A stretch of DNA of 64,000 bases, taken from Undibacter mobilis (GTDB taxonomy: Bacteria; Pseudomonadota; Alphaproteobacteria; Rhizobiales; Xanthobacteraceae). This document shows, in pieces, positions 9,489 to 18,269 of this stretch (position 1 is the stretch's first letter; the number at the start of each line of letters is the position of its first letter). Both the position numbers and the translations under genes were made by a program. The notes below the pieces were generated by a model. That model saw only the letters and a program-made list of their open reading frames with translations, ran no database searches and was not told the DNA's origin. The stretch spans positions 1,474,501 through 1,538,500 of the forward strand of contig NZ_QRGO01000001.1 of assembly GCF_003367195.1 (NCBI RefSeq). The letters run 5' to 3'.

Positions 9489-10568
9489 TCAGGAATTCAG
9501 GCGCTTGCCTGTCGACGCGTCGAACAGATGCACATATTGCGGATCTGGTCGTAGCCGGATCTTCTCGCCCGGTTGAAATTGGTGACGTTCGCGGAACACC
9601 GCGACGACTTCCTCGCCGCCGAGGTTGGCAAAGACCTGCGTCTCCGAGCCAGTCGGCTCGATAACGATGATCTCGGCTTCGGCGCCGTCGCTGGAACCGT
9701 CCTCGGCCAGCGTGAAGTGCTCGGGCCGGATTCCGTAGATGACGTCGATTCCGTTGGCGCTGTCCGGCGCGTTGACCAGCGGCAGCTTGACGCCCTGCGG
9801 GCCCTCGAACATGCCGGTGCCGTTCATGCGCACCTTGCCCTTGAGAAAGTTCATCGCCGGCGAGCCGATGAATCCGGCGACGAAGACATTGGCCGGCTTG
9901 TCGTAGAGATCGAGCGGCGCGCCGATCTGCTCGACGATGCCGTCGTGCATGACGACAATCTTGTCGGCCATGGTCATGGCTTCGATCTGGTCATGCGTGA
10001 CGTAGACCGTGGTGGTCTTGAGGCGCTGATGCAGCTCCTTGATCTCGGTGCGCATCTGCACGCGCAGCTTGGCGTCGAGGTTCGACAATGGCTCGTCGAA
10101 CAAGAACACTTGCGGATCGCGCACAATGGCGCGGCCCATGGCGACGCGCTGGCGCTGGCCGCCGGAGAGCTGGCGCGGAAAGCGATCGAGCAGCGCATTG
10201 AGACCGAGAATTTCCGCGGCGCGCTTGACGCGCGTGTCGATCTCCGCTTGCGGCGCCCCGCGCAGCTTCATGGAGAATGCCATGTTGTCGGCGACCGTCA
10301 TGTGCGGATACAGCGCGTAGTTCTGAAACACCATCGCGATGTCGCGCTCTTTCGGCGGCACGTTATTGACGACGCGGTCGCCAATTGCGATCTCACCGCC
10401 GGTAATATTTTCCAGGCCCGCGATCATACGGAGCAGCGTGGATTTGCCGCAGCCGGACGGGCCGACCAGCACGACAAACTCGCCATCAAGAATGGAAATA
10501 TCGACGCCGTGAATGACGGCGGTCGTGCCGAATGCTTTTCGGACGTCGCGGATCGCGACAGAAGCCAT
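9489..10568 (-). CDS. Sugar ABC transporter ATP-binding protein (UgpC/MalK-like)
   Basis: A 359-residue MalK/UgpC-type ATPase. Walker A is GPSGCGKST (residues 36-44), the signature LSGGQRQRVAMG starts at 134, and Walker B is VFLFDE (154-159). A C-terminal TOBE/regulatory domain follows (IYGIRPEHFTL). A strong GGGAGGGA ribosome site lies seven bases before the ATG. It is the first of four transporter genes and follows the SDR gene after 220 bases, a gap that holds two inverted repeats and may carry its own promoter. Confidence 0.9.
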   Translation of the reverse strand: MASVAIRDVRKAFGTTAVIHGVDISILDGEFVVLVGPSGCGKSTLLRMIAGLENITGGEIAIGDRVVNNVPPKERDIAMVFQNYALYPHMTVADNMAFSMKLRGAPQAEIDTRVKRAAEILGLNALLDRFPRQLSGGQRQRVAMGRAIVRDPQVFLFDEPLSNLDAKLRVQMRTEIKELHQRLKTTTVYVTHDQIEAMTMADKIVVMHDGIVEQIGAPLDLYDKPANVFVAGFIGSPAMNFLKGKVRMNGTGMFEGPQGVKLPLVNAPDSANGIDVIYGIRPEHFTLAEDGSSDGAEAEIIVIEPTGSETQVFANLGGEEVVAVFRERHQFQPGEKIRLRPDPQYVHLFDASTGKRLNS

Positions 10569-10592
10569 TTCATTCCCTCCCTACCGACGCTC

Positions 10593-10604
10593 AATCAATT
10601 GATT
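10593..10604. promoter_or_regulatory. 12-bp perfect palindrome just upstream of the ABC ATPase gene
   Basis: AATCAATTGATT is self-complementary and ends 24 bases before the minus-strand ATG at 10568, beyond the ribosome site. This is a suitable place for a repressor operator of the sugar transporter operon. No regulator gene lies in this cluster, so the cognate protein is unknown, and chance occurrence of a 12-bp AT-rich palindrome cannot be excluded. Confidence 0.35.
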
Positions 10605-10690
10605 TGATAGGCGTCACCGCGTGCAGGATTATTCCCGTCTTCACGGCCGGCCATTTTCGGCCCATTATTATCGAGCGTTTAACCGCAACT

Positions 10691-10723
10691 CGCAGGTGAT
10701 ATCATCATATGATGTCGCCTGCG
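10691..10723. repeat. 15-bp inverted repeat between the SDR and ABC ATPase genes
   Basis: CGCAGGTGATATCAT and ATGATGTCGCCTGCG pair over 15 positions around a CAT spacer, with two mismatches that become G-U pairs in RNA. The core ATCATATGAT (10704-10713) is a perfect palindrome. There is no U-tract on either strand, so it is more likely an operator or an mRNA processing or stabilising hairpin in the dehydratase-SDR-transporter transcript than a simple terminator. Confidence 0.45.
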
Positions 10724-10788
10724 GCAAGGGCGACCCTGCCCACCGGCGGCCCGCGCCGCCGGCGTGTTGATTAGCCTTTCGTCGCAGT

Positions 10789-11547
10789 TCAGGTCGTCAT
10801 GCCGCCATCGATTTGCATGGTTTGGCCCGTGTAGTAGCTGGACTCGTCGGAAGCGAGCCACACCGCACCGGCCGCTATCTCTTCCGGCGTGCCGAGACGG
10901 CCGATCGGCTGACGATCGATAAAATCCTGCCGCACGTCCTTCGCCGATTTGGCAAGTTTCTTGGCGTTCGTTGCGATGCGCTCGTTGAGCGACGGCGACT
11001 GAATGGTGCCGGGGCAGATTGCGTTGACGCGCAGACCCTGGCGAACGAAATCGGCCGCCATGGCTTTAGTCAGCCCGATCACGGCCGCCTTCGTTGTGCC
11101 GTACACATAACGATTGGGCAGGCCGCGCAGGGAACCGGCAACGGAGGCGATGTTGATAACCGAGCCCCCGCCGTTCTTGAGCATCGCCGGCACGAAGGCA
11201 CGCAAGGTGCGGTGCATCGATTTGACGTTGAGGTCGAAAGAGAAGTCCCAGTCATCTTCGCTGCATTCAAGGATGCTGCCCTGGTGAACGTAGCCGGCGC
11301 AATTGGCCAGGATGTCCGGTGCGCCGAACTCTTTGATCACTTTGGCCGCAAGCGCGTTGACGGCCTCGGTCGAGCGCGCGTCGAGCGCATATATCTTGGC
11401 TTTTTTCAGATCCTTCAGTTTGGCCAGGTCCAGATCGGTGGCGATTACCTTGGCACCTTCGTTGACAAAAGCCTGCGCGATCGCCCGGCCGATTCCCTGT
11501 CCGGCCGCTGTCACGAACGCGACCTTGCCCTTCAAACGTCCAGCCAC
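10789..11547 (-). CDS. SDR dehydrogenase (DHRS6/2-keto-3-deoxy-L-fuconate dehydrogenase-like)
   Basis: A 252-residue classical short-chain dehydrogenase with the cofactor loop TAAGQGIG (residues 13-20), NCAG at 82-85 and the catalytic triad S135, Y149, K153. Aspartates after the second strand (ATDLDL) favour NAD+. As I recall these families, stretches such as CAGYVHQGSIL, DDWDFSFDLNVKSM and ICPGTIQSPSLNERI resemble human DHRS6 and bacterial 2-keto-3-deoxy-L-fuconate dehydrogenases more than generic FabG. With the dehydratase upstream, it probably oxidises a sugar or the keto-deoxy acid made by dehydration. Confidence 0.82.
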   Translation of the reverse strand: MAGRLKGKVAFVTAAGQGIGRAIAQAFVNEGAKVIATDLDLAKLKDLKKAKIYALDARSTEAVNALAAKVIKEFGAPDILANCAGYVHQGSILECSEDDWDFSFDLNVKSMHRTLRAFVPAMLKNGGGSVINIASVAGSLRGLPNRYVYGTTKAAVIGLTKAMAADFVRQGLRVNAICPGTIQSPSLNERIATNAKKLAKSAKDVRQDFIDRQPIGRLGTPEEIAAGAVWLASDESSYYTGQTMQIDGGMTT

Positions 11548-11616
11548 GTGCTTGCCCTCTTATAAAGTTCGTTGTTTTGCTTGAGATCGCGCCGGCTTCA
11601 GGCGCGGCGCTGTCCG

Positions 11617-11656
11617 GGATTGCTTTGCAATCCGACCTCTCTCCGACGGGGAGAGG
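11617..11656. repeat. Two adjacent hairpins between the dehydratase and SDR genes
   Basis: GGATTGC-TTT-GCAATCC (11617-11633) and CCTCTCTCC/GGGGAGAGG (11636-11644 and 11648-11656) form two stems in the 139-base gap between the dehydratase (ends 11687) and the SDR (starts 11547). The second resembles palindromic intergenic repeats common in this bacterial group. They may modulate the downstream genes of the operon. Confidence 0.4.
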
Positions 11657-11686
11657 CGAAAGCGTGGTTGGTTCTGGTGCCTGCGA

Positions 11687-13507
11687 TCAATGATTATCGC
11701 GCGGAATGTATTTCTGCGCGACGCGCTGATATTTCACCGCCGGTTTGAGCACCATGCCTTCGCCGAGCTGATCGACCATGCCGCGCTGGATTTCCTGCCA
11801 CGGCGTTTGGCTCGGCGGATATTTGAAACCACCTTGCTTCTCCAGCGTCGCCTTGCGTTCGGCAAACTCCGCCTTGGATATGAGAATATCGGCCGTGCCC
11901 TTGTTCAGGTCGATGCGCACGCGATCGCCGGTCTTGAGGATAGCGAGACCGCCGCCGGCCGCCGCTTCCGGCGAGGCGTTGAGGATCGAGGGCGACGCCG
12001 ACGTGCCCGATTGGCGACCGTCGCCGATGCAAGGCAGCGACAGGATGCCTTTCTTGATGAGGTAATCCGGCGGCTGCATATTCACGACTTCCGCAGCGCC
12101 CGGATAGCCGATCGGTCCGGTGCCGCGGATGAACAGCATGGTGTTCTCGTCGATCTTGAGCTTCGGATCGTCGATGCGGTGGTGATAGTCCTCCGGACCC
12201 TCGAAGACAACGGCGCGGCCTTCAAAGGCCATCGGATCCTTCGGATTGCTCAAATAGCGGTCCCGGAATTCGTCGGAGATGACGCTGAGCTTCATGACGG
12301 CGGAATCGAACAGGTTGCCGTGCAGCACCTTGAAGCCGGCCCTTTCCTTCATCGGTTTCTTGTAAGGGCGGATCACGTCTTCATTGACGATCTTGGCGCG
12401 TTTGACGTTCTCGCCCATCGTCTTGCCATTCACGGTGATGGCGTCGGCGTGAATCTTCTTCGCCTTGAGCAGTTCGTTCATGACAGCAGGCAGGCCGCCG
12501 GCGCGATAATACTCTTCGGCGAGATAGAAGCCGGCTGGCTGCATGTTGACCAGCAGCGGGATATCGAGGCCGACCTTTTCCCAATCGGTGATGTCGAGTT
12601 TGACGCCGATATGCTTGGCGATGGCGTTGATGTGAATCGGCGCGTTGGTCGAGCCGCCGATCGCCGAATTGGCGATGATCGTATTTTCGAACGCCTTGCG
12701 GGTAAGAATGTCGGAGGGCTTGAGGTCCTCATGCACGATCTCAACGGCGCGCACGCCGGTGTCGTAGGCAATCTGCCCGCGCTCGCGGTACGGCGCCGGA
12801 ATGGCGGCGCAGCCCGGCAGCGACATGCCGAGCGCTTCGGCCAGCGCGTTCATGGTGGAGGCGGTGCCCATGGTGTTGCAATGTCCGATCGACGGCGCCG
12901 AGTTGGCAACAAGATCGATGAACTGCTGATAGCTGATCTTGCCGGCGGCGTGATCTTCGCGCGCCTGCCACACCACCATGCCGGAGCCGATGCGGCGCTC
13001 GCCATCCCAGCCGTTGAGCATCGGTCCGCCGGACAGAACGATCGCGGGAATGTTCACGGTCGCGGCCGCCATGATGCAGGCCGGCGTGGTCTTGTCGCAG
13101 CCGGTCATCAGGACGACGCCGTCGAGCGGATAGCCGTACAGGATTTCGACCAGGCCGAGATAAGCGAGGTTGCGATCGAGCGCGGCGCCGGGACGCTTGC
13201 CGGTTTCCTGAATCGGATGCACCGGAAATTCAAAGGCGATACCGCCGGCCGCACGAATACCTTCGCGCACGCGCGAGGCCAGTTCGAGGTGATGGCGGTT
13301 GCACGGCGACAGGTCGGAGCCGGTCTGGGCGATGCCGATGATCGGTTTGCCGGAGGTGAGTTCCTCGCGGGTGAGGCCCCAGTTCAAATAGCGCTCAAGG
13401 TAAAGCGCAGTCATGCCGGGATTGTCCGGATTGTCGAACCAGAGCTGCGAGCGCAGGCTCTTGCCTTTGGGCTTCTTTTCGGACGAGCCGGGTTTCCGCT
13501 GCTTCAT
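11687..13507 (-). CDS. xylD: IlvD/Edd-family sugar-acid dehydratase, probably D-xylonate dehydratase
   Basis: A 606-residue member of the IlvD/Edd family. Cysteines 69, 137 and 210 ([26 protein letters not shown]) have the same spacing (68 and 73) that I recall for the [2Fe-2S] ligands of pentonate dehydratases such as L-arabinonate dehydratase. The N-terminal WFDNP...[13 protein letters not shown] and the C-terminal [10 protein letters not shown] closely resemble Caulobacter XylD from memory, so D-xylonate is the preferred substrate; L-arabinonate remains possible. Start ATG 13507 has an AGGGAG site; a GTG at 13516 is the alternative. It is the first gene of the minus-strand sugar-acid cluster. 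Confidence 0.85.
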   Translation of the reverse strand: MKQRKPGSSEKKPKGKSLRSQLWFDNPDNPGMTALYLERYLNWGLTREELTSGKPIIGIAQTGSDLSPCNRHHLELASRVREGIRAAGGIAFEFPVHPIQETGKRPGAALDRNLAYLGLVEILYGYPLDGVVLMTGCDKTTPACIMAAATVNIPAIVLSGGPMLNGWDGERRIGSGMVVWQAREDHAAGKISYQQFIDLVANSAPSIGHCNTMGTASTMNALAEALGMSLPGCAAIPAPYRERGQIAYDTGVRAVEIVHEDLKPSDILTRKAFENTIIANSAIGGSTNAPIHINAIAKHIGVKLDITDWEKVGLDIPLLVNMQPAGFYLAEEYYRAGGLPAVMNELLKAKKIHADAITVNGKTMGENVKRAKIVNEDVIRPYKKPMKERAGFKVLHGNLFDSAVMKLSVISDEFRDRYLSNPKDPMAFEGRAVVFEGPEDYHHRIDDPKLKIDENTMLFIRGTGPIGYPGAAEVVNMQPPDYLIKKGILSLPCIGDGRQSGTSASPSILNASPEAAAGGGLAILKTGDRVRIDLNKGTADILISKAEFAERKATLEKQGGFKYPPSQTPWQEIQRGMVDQLGEGMVLKPAVKYQRVAQKYIPRDNH

Positions 13508-13743
13508 GAATGTCACTCCCTGGCGCCGGGCGGCGCGTCATTGCTTGGTGGCTGGCTTGTCGTCGCAGCCTTGTTGGGTCGTCTGGAAAGGCCCTCCCTA
13601 TCTAGCATGTTAGGTAGGGGCAGGGCGGGAAAGGTCGTCAGAACCTCCGGGCGGCCTCGCACCGCTTTTTGTTGCGGCTCTAAGTTGAGCGTAAATCCTG
13701 AATCTCGGCAACGGGACGTTTGTGTGCAGTGCGCAAACGCCAT

Positions 13744-13764
13744 ATTGTATGCAATTATGATACA
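13744..13764. promoter_or_regulatory. Candidate GntR operator upstream of allophanate hydrolase
   Basis: TGTATGCA (13746-13753) and TGATACA (13758-13764) form an imperfect inverted repeat inside the 348-base gap between the divergent dehydratase (start 13507) and allophanate hydrolase (start 13856). The minus strand reads ATTGCATACAAT at 13755-13744, the same 12-mer found upstream of the Opp-type operon at 22036-22047. TGTAT/ATACA half-sites are typical of FCD-type GntR regulators such as the one encoded at 15801. I see nothing else of note in this gap. Confidence 0.55.
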
Positions 13765-13855
13765 GTCGCCCGCAATTAGCCACAGGTCGAATTGATGCCT
13801 AAAAATTGTTCAATTTTATCTCGCGGCTTCCTGTCACCGTGTCATTCACTCCGTC

Positions 13856-15661
13856 ATGGCTGAGACCGTCCTCGACATCCTCGCCGCGCATCGGGCCGGG
13901 ACAGCGACGCCGGCCGAAACCGTCGCGCGCACCTATGCTCGCATCCGTGCGCATGCCGACCCGGCGCTGTTCATCACCTTGCGCGACGAAGCTGACGTGC
14001 TGGTCGAGGCGAAGGCGCTGGAAGCATCCGGCCGGACCGATCTGCCGCTCTACGGGGTGCCCTTCGTGGTGAAGGACAATATCGATGTCGCCGGCCTGCC
14101 GACGACAGCGGCATGTCCAGCCTTTGCCTATCGGCCGACACATGACGCGACTGCGGTGGCAAAGCTCCGCGCTGCCGGAGCGCTCGTTATTGGGAAAACC
14201 AATCTCGATCAGTTCGCCACCGGGCTCGTCGGCGTGCGCTCGCCTTATGGAATCCCGCGCAACGCTCTCGATCCCGAACTGATACCGGGCGGATCCTCGT
14301 CGGGTTCGGCGACGGCCGTGGCGGCGGGCATCGTGCCGTTCTCGCTTGGCACCGATACCGCGGGATCTGGCCGCGTGCCGGCCGGCTTCAACAATATTGT
14401 CGGCCTGAAGCCGAGCCTCGGCCTGATATCGACCAACGGCCTGGTGCCGGCCTGCCGGACGCTCGACTGCATTTCGATCTTCGCGCTCACCGTCGACGAT
14501 GCGTGGCATGCACTCAGCGTGGCCGCCGGTCCCGACGCGGCCGACAGCTTTTCGCGAACTCGACCACTCGGCCGTTCGGGCGCGATGCCGCCGCATTTGA
14601 AGCTCGGTGTGCCGATTCCTGGCCAGCGATTGTTCTTTGGCAACAAGGATTACGAGGCCGGTTACGACGAGGCATTGGCGCGGCTCGCCAAACTCGGCTG
14701 CGAGATTGTCGAGATCGATATCGAGCCGTTCTACGAGACGGCGCGACTGCTCTATGAGGGGCCCTGGGTCGCCGAGCGCGCCCTCACGGCGAAAGATCTG
14801 CTGGCCTCCAACCCCGGCGCCATTCATCCGGTGACACGCGAGATCACCATCGGCGGTCTGCGCCCGACGGCGATGGACGCCTTCGCCGCCTTCTACAAGC
14901 TCGAGCGCCTGCGCCGCGTGTCCGATTACATTTTCGCGCATCAGGTCGACATGCTGGCGCTGCCCACCGCGCCCACCCACTACACGGTGGCGCAGGTCCT
15001 GGCCGATCCGATCACGCTCAACAGCCGGCTTGGCACCTACACCAACTTCGTCAACCTGCTCGATCTCTGCGGCCTGGCGTTGCCCGCCTCGTTCACGGAC
15101 AAAGGCTTGTCGTTCGGCATTACTTTGCTCGCGCCCGGCGGCGAGGACGCACGGCTTGCCGAAATCGGCCGCGTCTTTCATGGCGATACGCAGTTGCCGC
15201 TCGGCGCGCTCAACGCTCCGCAGCCGCCGCTCGAGCCCGTTGCCAACGCCGCTGCCGACGGCGAAATCGCCGTCGCTGTGGTCGGCGCACATCTATCCGG
15301 CCTGCCGCTCAATGGCGAACTGACCACGCTTGGCGCCTGCCTGCTTGAAGCGACGCATACCGCGCCGGACTACAAACTCTATGCGTTGAACGGCACCGTG
15401 CCGCCGAAGCCCGGTCTGCTGCGCGTCGAAGCAAATAAAGGCGCCGCCATCGATGTTGAAGTGTGGGCATTGCCGATAGACGCCTTCGGTGCGTTCATGA
15501 ACGGCATTGCCGCGCCTTTGTCGATCGGTACGGTGACTTTGGCCGATGGCCGCGGCGTCAAGGGCTTCCTGGTCGAAGCGGCCGCCGTGCCTGGCGCGCG
15601 GGATATTACGTCGTTCGGCGGCTGGAGGGCGTTTCTGGCGCAGGGGAAAGAGGCGCTTTAG
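13856..15661 (+). CDS. atzF: Allophanate hydrolase
   Basis: A 601-residue enzyme that hydrolyses allophanate (urea-1-carboxylate) to ammonia and CO2. The amidase-signature domain carries the Ser-cisSer-Lys triad at K73 (FVVKDNID), S147 (GGSSSGSA) and S171 (DTAGSGRVPA). The spacings (74 and 24) match those I recall for AtzF. A C-terminal domain from about residue 465 (IAVAVVGAHLSGLPLNGEL) is the family's decarboxylation domain. No urea carboxylase or biuret hydrolase lies nearby, so the allophanate source is unclear. The start has no obvious Shine-Dalgarno sequence. The gene converges on gntR and shares an operator-like sequence with the Opp-type operon. Confidence 0.92.
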   Translation: MAETVLDILAAHRAGTATPAETVARTYARIRAHADPALFITLRDEADVLVEAKALEASGRTDLPLYGVPFVVKDNIDVAGLPTTAACPAFAYRPTHDATAVAKLRAAGALVIGKTNLDQFATGLVGVRSPYGIPRNALDPELIPGGSSSGSATAVAAGIVPFSLGTDTAGSGRVPAGFNNIVGLKPSLGLISTNGLVPACRTLDCISIFALTVDDAWHALSVAAGPDAADSFSRTRPLGRSGAMPPHLKLGVPIPGQRLFFGNKDYEAGYDEALARLAKLGCEIVEIDIEPFYETARLLYEGPWVAERALTAKDLLASNPGAIHPVTREITIGGLRPTAMDAFAAFYKLERLRRVSDYIFAHQVDMLALPTAPTHYTVAQVLADPITLNSRLGTYTNFVNLLDLCGLALPASFTDKGLSFGITLLAPGGEDARLAEIGRVFHGDTQLPLGALNAPQPPLEPVANAAADGEIAVAVVGAHLSGLPLNGELTTLGACLLEATHTAPDYKLYALNGTVPPKPGLLRVEANKGAAIDVEVWALPIDAFGAFMNGIAAPLSIGTVTLADGRGVKGFLVEAAAVPGARDITSFGGWRAFLAQGKEAL

Positions 15662-15800
15662 CTTTCCCCGGACGCGGCGCAACACGGAGCGAAGCGAAGT
15701 GGTGCGACGCAGATCCGGGGCCGTTCCAATTTCCGAATATTAGGCGGTCCCGGTTCTGCAGCGCACCGCGAAGGCGCGCTGCGCTGCGCCCGGGACAGGA
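15662..15800. repeat. Palindromic intergenic repeat between atzF and gntR
   Basis: The 139-base gap between convergent atzF and gntR is a GC-rich mosaic with complementary pieces such as TTTCCCCGGA/TCCGGGG and GCGCACCGCGAAGGCGCGCTGCGCTGCGC, then CCCGGGACAGG. It resembles interspersed repeats of Bradyrhizobium-like genomes from memory and has no coding character. It may act as a transcription end for both genes. Confidence 0.5.
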
Positions 15801-16511
15801 CTACACCGTCTCTGAATAATGCTCGTATTCCTCGCGCACATGGATGATGTGTTCGTTCATTGCCGCAGCGGCAATGGCCTTCTCCCCACGCATGATCGCT
15901 TCGACGACGCGGTCGTGCTCGATATGCGATTTGGCCAGACGCCCGAGATTGCGGAACTGGGCTCTGCGGAACGGTTGCACGCGCGCCCGCGTCGATAGCG
16001 CCAGATCGGCGAGATAGGCGTTATGCGCGCCATCATAGATGGCGTTGTGAAACGCCTCGTTCACTTCGTGATATTGTTGCGGATCGCCGCTCTGGATCAG
16101 CACGCGCAGCCGTTCGTGAATGTCCTCAAGCGCGCGTCGCTCCTGCGTCGTCATGCGCTCGGCGGCAAAGCCGGCGCATAAGGCTTCCAGCCCGGCCATC
16201 GCTTCGAACATATTGGCAAGCTGATTGGCATCGGGCCGCGCCACCACGGCGGCGCGGTGGGGGCGCACCTCAACAAGCCCGCTCGCCGCCAGCAAACGGA
16301 TCGCCTCGCGCACCGGGGTACGCGACACGTTGAATCGGTTGGCGATGCGGGTTTCATCAAGCGGCGCGCCGGGTGCATAAACGCCGCGCACGATTTCGTC
16401 GGCGAGTTGCAGGCGCAATTCCTCGGCGCGCGTCTTGCGCGACCCGGATCCGTCTTTCGTCGCGTTCCTTGCGGCGTCGCGCGTCTCGGCGTCCGTTTCT
16501 GTCAAACTCAT
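15801..16511 (-). CDS. GntR-family transcriptional regulator (FCD subfamily)
   Basis: A 236-residue FadR/VanR-type regulator. The winged helix-turn-helix is at about residues 28-95 (GAPLDETRIANRFNVSRTPVREAIRLL), followed by an all-helical FCD ligand domain with likely metal-binding residues (NEAFHNAIYDGAHN; SHIEHDRVVEAI; MNEHII). It is the last gene of the Opp-type operon, 20 bases after the ATPase gene. The shared TGCATACAAT elements at 13744-13755, 21954-21963 and 22036-22047 are its likely targets. The effector is unknown; an amide or ureide related to allophanate metabolism is an inference from context. Confidence 0.88.
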   Translation of the reverse strand: MSLTETDAETRDAARNATKDGSGSRKTRAEELRLQLADEIVRGVYAPGAPLDETRIANRFNVSRTPVREAIRLLAASGLVEVRPHRAAVVARPDANQLANMFEAMAGLEALCAGFAAERMTTQERRALEDIHERLRVLIQSGDPQQYHEVNEAFHNAIYDGAHNAYLADLALSTRARVQPFRRAQFRNLGRLAKSHIEHDRVVEAIMRGEKAIAAAAMNEHIIHVREEYEHYSETV

Positions 16512-16531
16512 CCGGCCTCAAGGTCTCGTCT

Positions 16532-18256
16532 TCAAAGCGGCGGATGCGGGATCGCCGCCAATAGATCGCGCGTATACTCGGCTTGCGGCTTATCCATGAC
16601 GCGCTCGGTCGGGCCCTGTTCGACGATCTGCCCGGTCTTCATCACGATAACCCGGTCGCACAGCAGCCGGACCACATTCAGGTCGTGCGAGACGAAAAGA
16701 TAGCTCATGCCGAGCCGGTCTTTAAGGTCCTGCAACAGATTAAGGACCACGGCCTGGACCGAGACGTCAAGCGCGGCGGTCGGCTCGTCGAGCACGACGA
16801 GGTCGGGCTTCAGCGCAATGGCGCGGGCGATACCGACGCGAGCCTTCTGGCCGCCGGACAGCTGGTGCGGAAAGCGGTCGAGCAGGTCGAGCGGCAGGCC
16901 GACCTGCGTTGCCAGTTCCTCGCAACGCGCGCGCAGGTCCTTGCGCGCGATGTTGCCGAGCCGCAGCAGCGGATCGGCGATGGCGCGCGCCGCGGTATAG
17001 CGCGGATTGAGGCTTTCCGTCGGGTCTTGAAATACCATCTGGATGCGCTTGCGCTGCGGCAGCGTGGCGAAGGTCTTTGCCGGGATCGCGCCGATGTCCT
17101 CGCCGTCAAAGGTGATGGTGCCCGAGGTCTTGTCGATCAGCCGCATCAGCATCATCGACGTCGTCGATTTGCCGCAACCTGATTCGCCGACCATGCCGAC
17201 GCTTTCGCCACGCGCCACGGTGAAGCTGATGCTATCGACGGCGCGAAACGGCGCCGGCGCCGGCCCGTTCGGTTTGAACAGTTTGAAGCTCGAGGCATCC
17301 TGGCGCGGATATTCTTTCACCAGATTCTCGACCACGAGCAGCGGCGTTGCGTCGGCGGCGACGGCCGGGCGCGGTTTCGCCTCCGGCAGTGCCTCGCCAT
17401 CGGGCAACAGCCCACGCAAGGTGCCGCCCGGCCGCGGCGTGGCGCGCATCAGCTTGCGGGTATAGGCGTGCGCCGGGCGCTTGAAGATGGCCTCGGCCGC
17501 GGCCGCCTCGACAACGTGGCCTTTCTCCATCACGACGACCCGGTCGCAATAGGCGGCGGCGAGGCCAAGATCGTGCGTGATCAGGATGGTGGACATGCCG
17601 CGCTCGCGCGTCAGTTCCATCACCAGGTCCATGACCGCCTTCTGTGTCGTGACATCGAGGCCGGTGGTTGGTTCGTCGGCGATCAACAGTTGCGGACGGC
17701 AGGCCAGCGCCAGTGCGATGACGATGCGCTGGCACATGCCGCCCGACAGTTCGAAGGGATAGGCGTGATAGCGCTCCCGCGGCCGCGCGATACGCACCTG
17801 CTCGAGAATCTCGACTGCTTTCTCGGCAACACGGTCCTTGTCGGCCTGTGCGTGCTCCAGCAACACATCCTCGATCTGGTGGCCGACCTTGCGGATCGGG
17901 TTGAGCGCGGCGCGCGGGTTCTGGAAGATCATCGACATTTCACGACCACGCAGATCGCGCATCTGGCTCTCGCCAGCGGTGCGCAAATCGACGCCCGAGA
18001 ACGTCACCGAGCCGTCGGCGATGCGGCCGGCGCGGTCGAGAATGCGCATCACCGCATAGGAGGTGACCGACTTGCCGGAGCCGGATTCGCCGACGATGGC
18101 CAACGTCTCGCCCTTGGCCACCGAGATATCGATGTGCTCGACGGCGCGCACGATGCCGCGCCGGGTCTGGAATTCGACGGTGAGGTCGCGCACGTCGAGC
18201 AGCGGCTGGCCGGTCTCGACGGTCAGCTTGGTGCCCGGATAGGTCTGCGTGTCCAT
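16532..18256 (-). CDS. Fused two-domain ABC ATPase of Dpp/Opp type (DppD-DppF fusion)
   Basis: A 574-residue protein with two complete ABC modules in tandem, equivalent to DppD and DppF joined. Module one has Walker A GESGSGKS (residues 56-63) and signature LSGGMCQRIVIALAL; module two has Walker A GESGCGKS and signature LSGGQKARVGIARA. It powers the peptide/amide-type importer formed with the two permeases upstream (start 13 bases after the dppC-like stop). Confidence 0.9.
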   Translation of the reverse strand: MDTQTYPGTKLTVETGQPLLDVRDLTVEFQTRRGIVRAVEHIDISVAKGETLAIVGESGSGKSVTSYAVMRILDRAGRIADGSVTFSGVDLRTAGESQMRDLRGREMSMIFQNPRAALNPIRKVGHQIEDVLLEHAQADKDRVAEKAVEILEQVRIARPRERYHAYPFELSGGMCQRIVIALALACRPQLLIADEPTTGLDVTTQKAVMDLVMELTRERGMSTILITHDLGLAAAYCDRVVVMEKGHVVEAAAAEAIFKRPAHAYTRKLMRATPRPGGTLRGLLPDGEALPEAKPRPAVAADATPLLVVENLVKEYPRQDASSFKLFKPNGPAPAPFRAVDSISFTVARGESVGMVGESGCGKSTTSMMLMRLIDKTSGTITFDGEDIGAIPAKTFATLPQRKRIQMVFQDPTESLNPRYTAARAIADPLLRLGNIARKDLRARCEELATQVGLPLDLLDRFPHQLSGGQKARVGIARAIALKPDLVVLDEPTAALDVSVQAVVLNLLQDLKDRLGMSYLFVSHDLNVVRLLCDRVIVMKTGQIVEQGPTERVMDKPQAEYTRDLLAAIPHPPL

Positions 18257-18269
18257 CGGTCGCCTCCCG

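Noticed and set aside
11690-13795. Long plus-strand open frame (about 700 codons) opposite the dehydratase
   Set aside because: It is antisense to a dehydratase with conserved cluster cysteines; its translation is Arg/Asp/His-rich without family motifs, a common by-product of high GC.
13799-15292. Minus-strand open frame opposite allophanate hydrolase
   Set aside because: Antisense to AtzF, which keeps its complete catalytic triad; no start context or family features.
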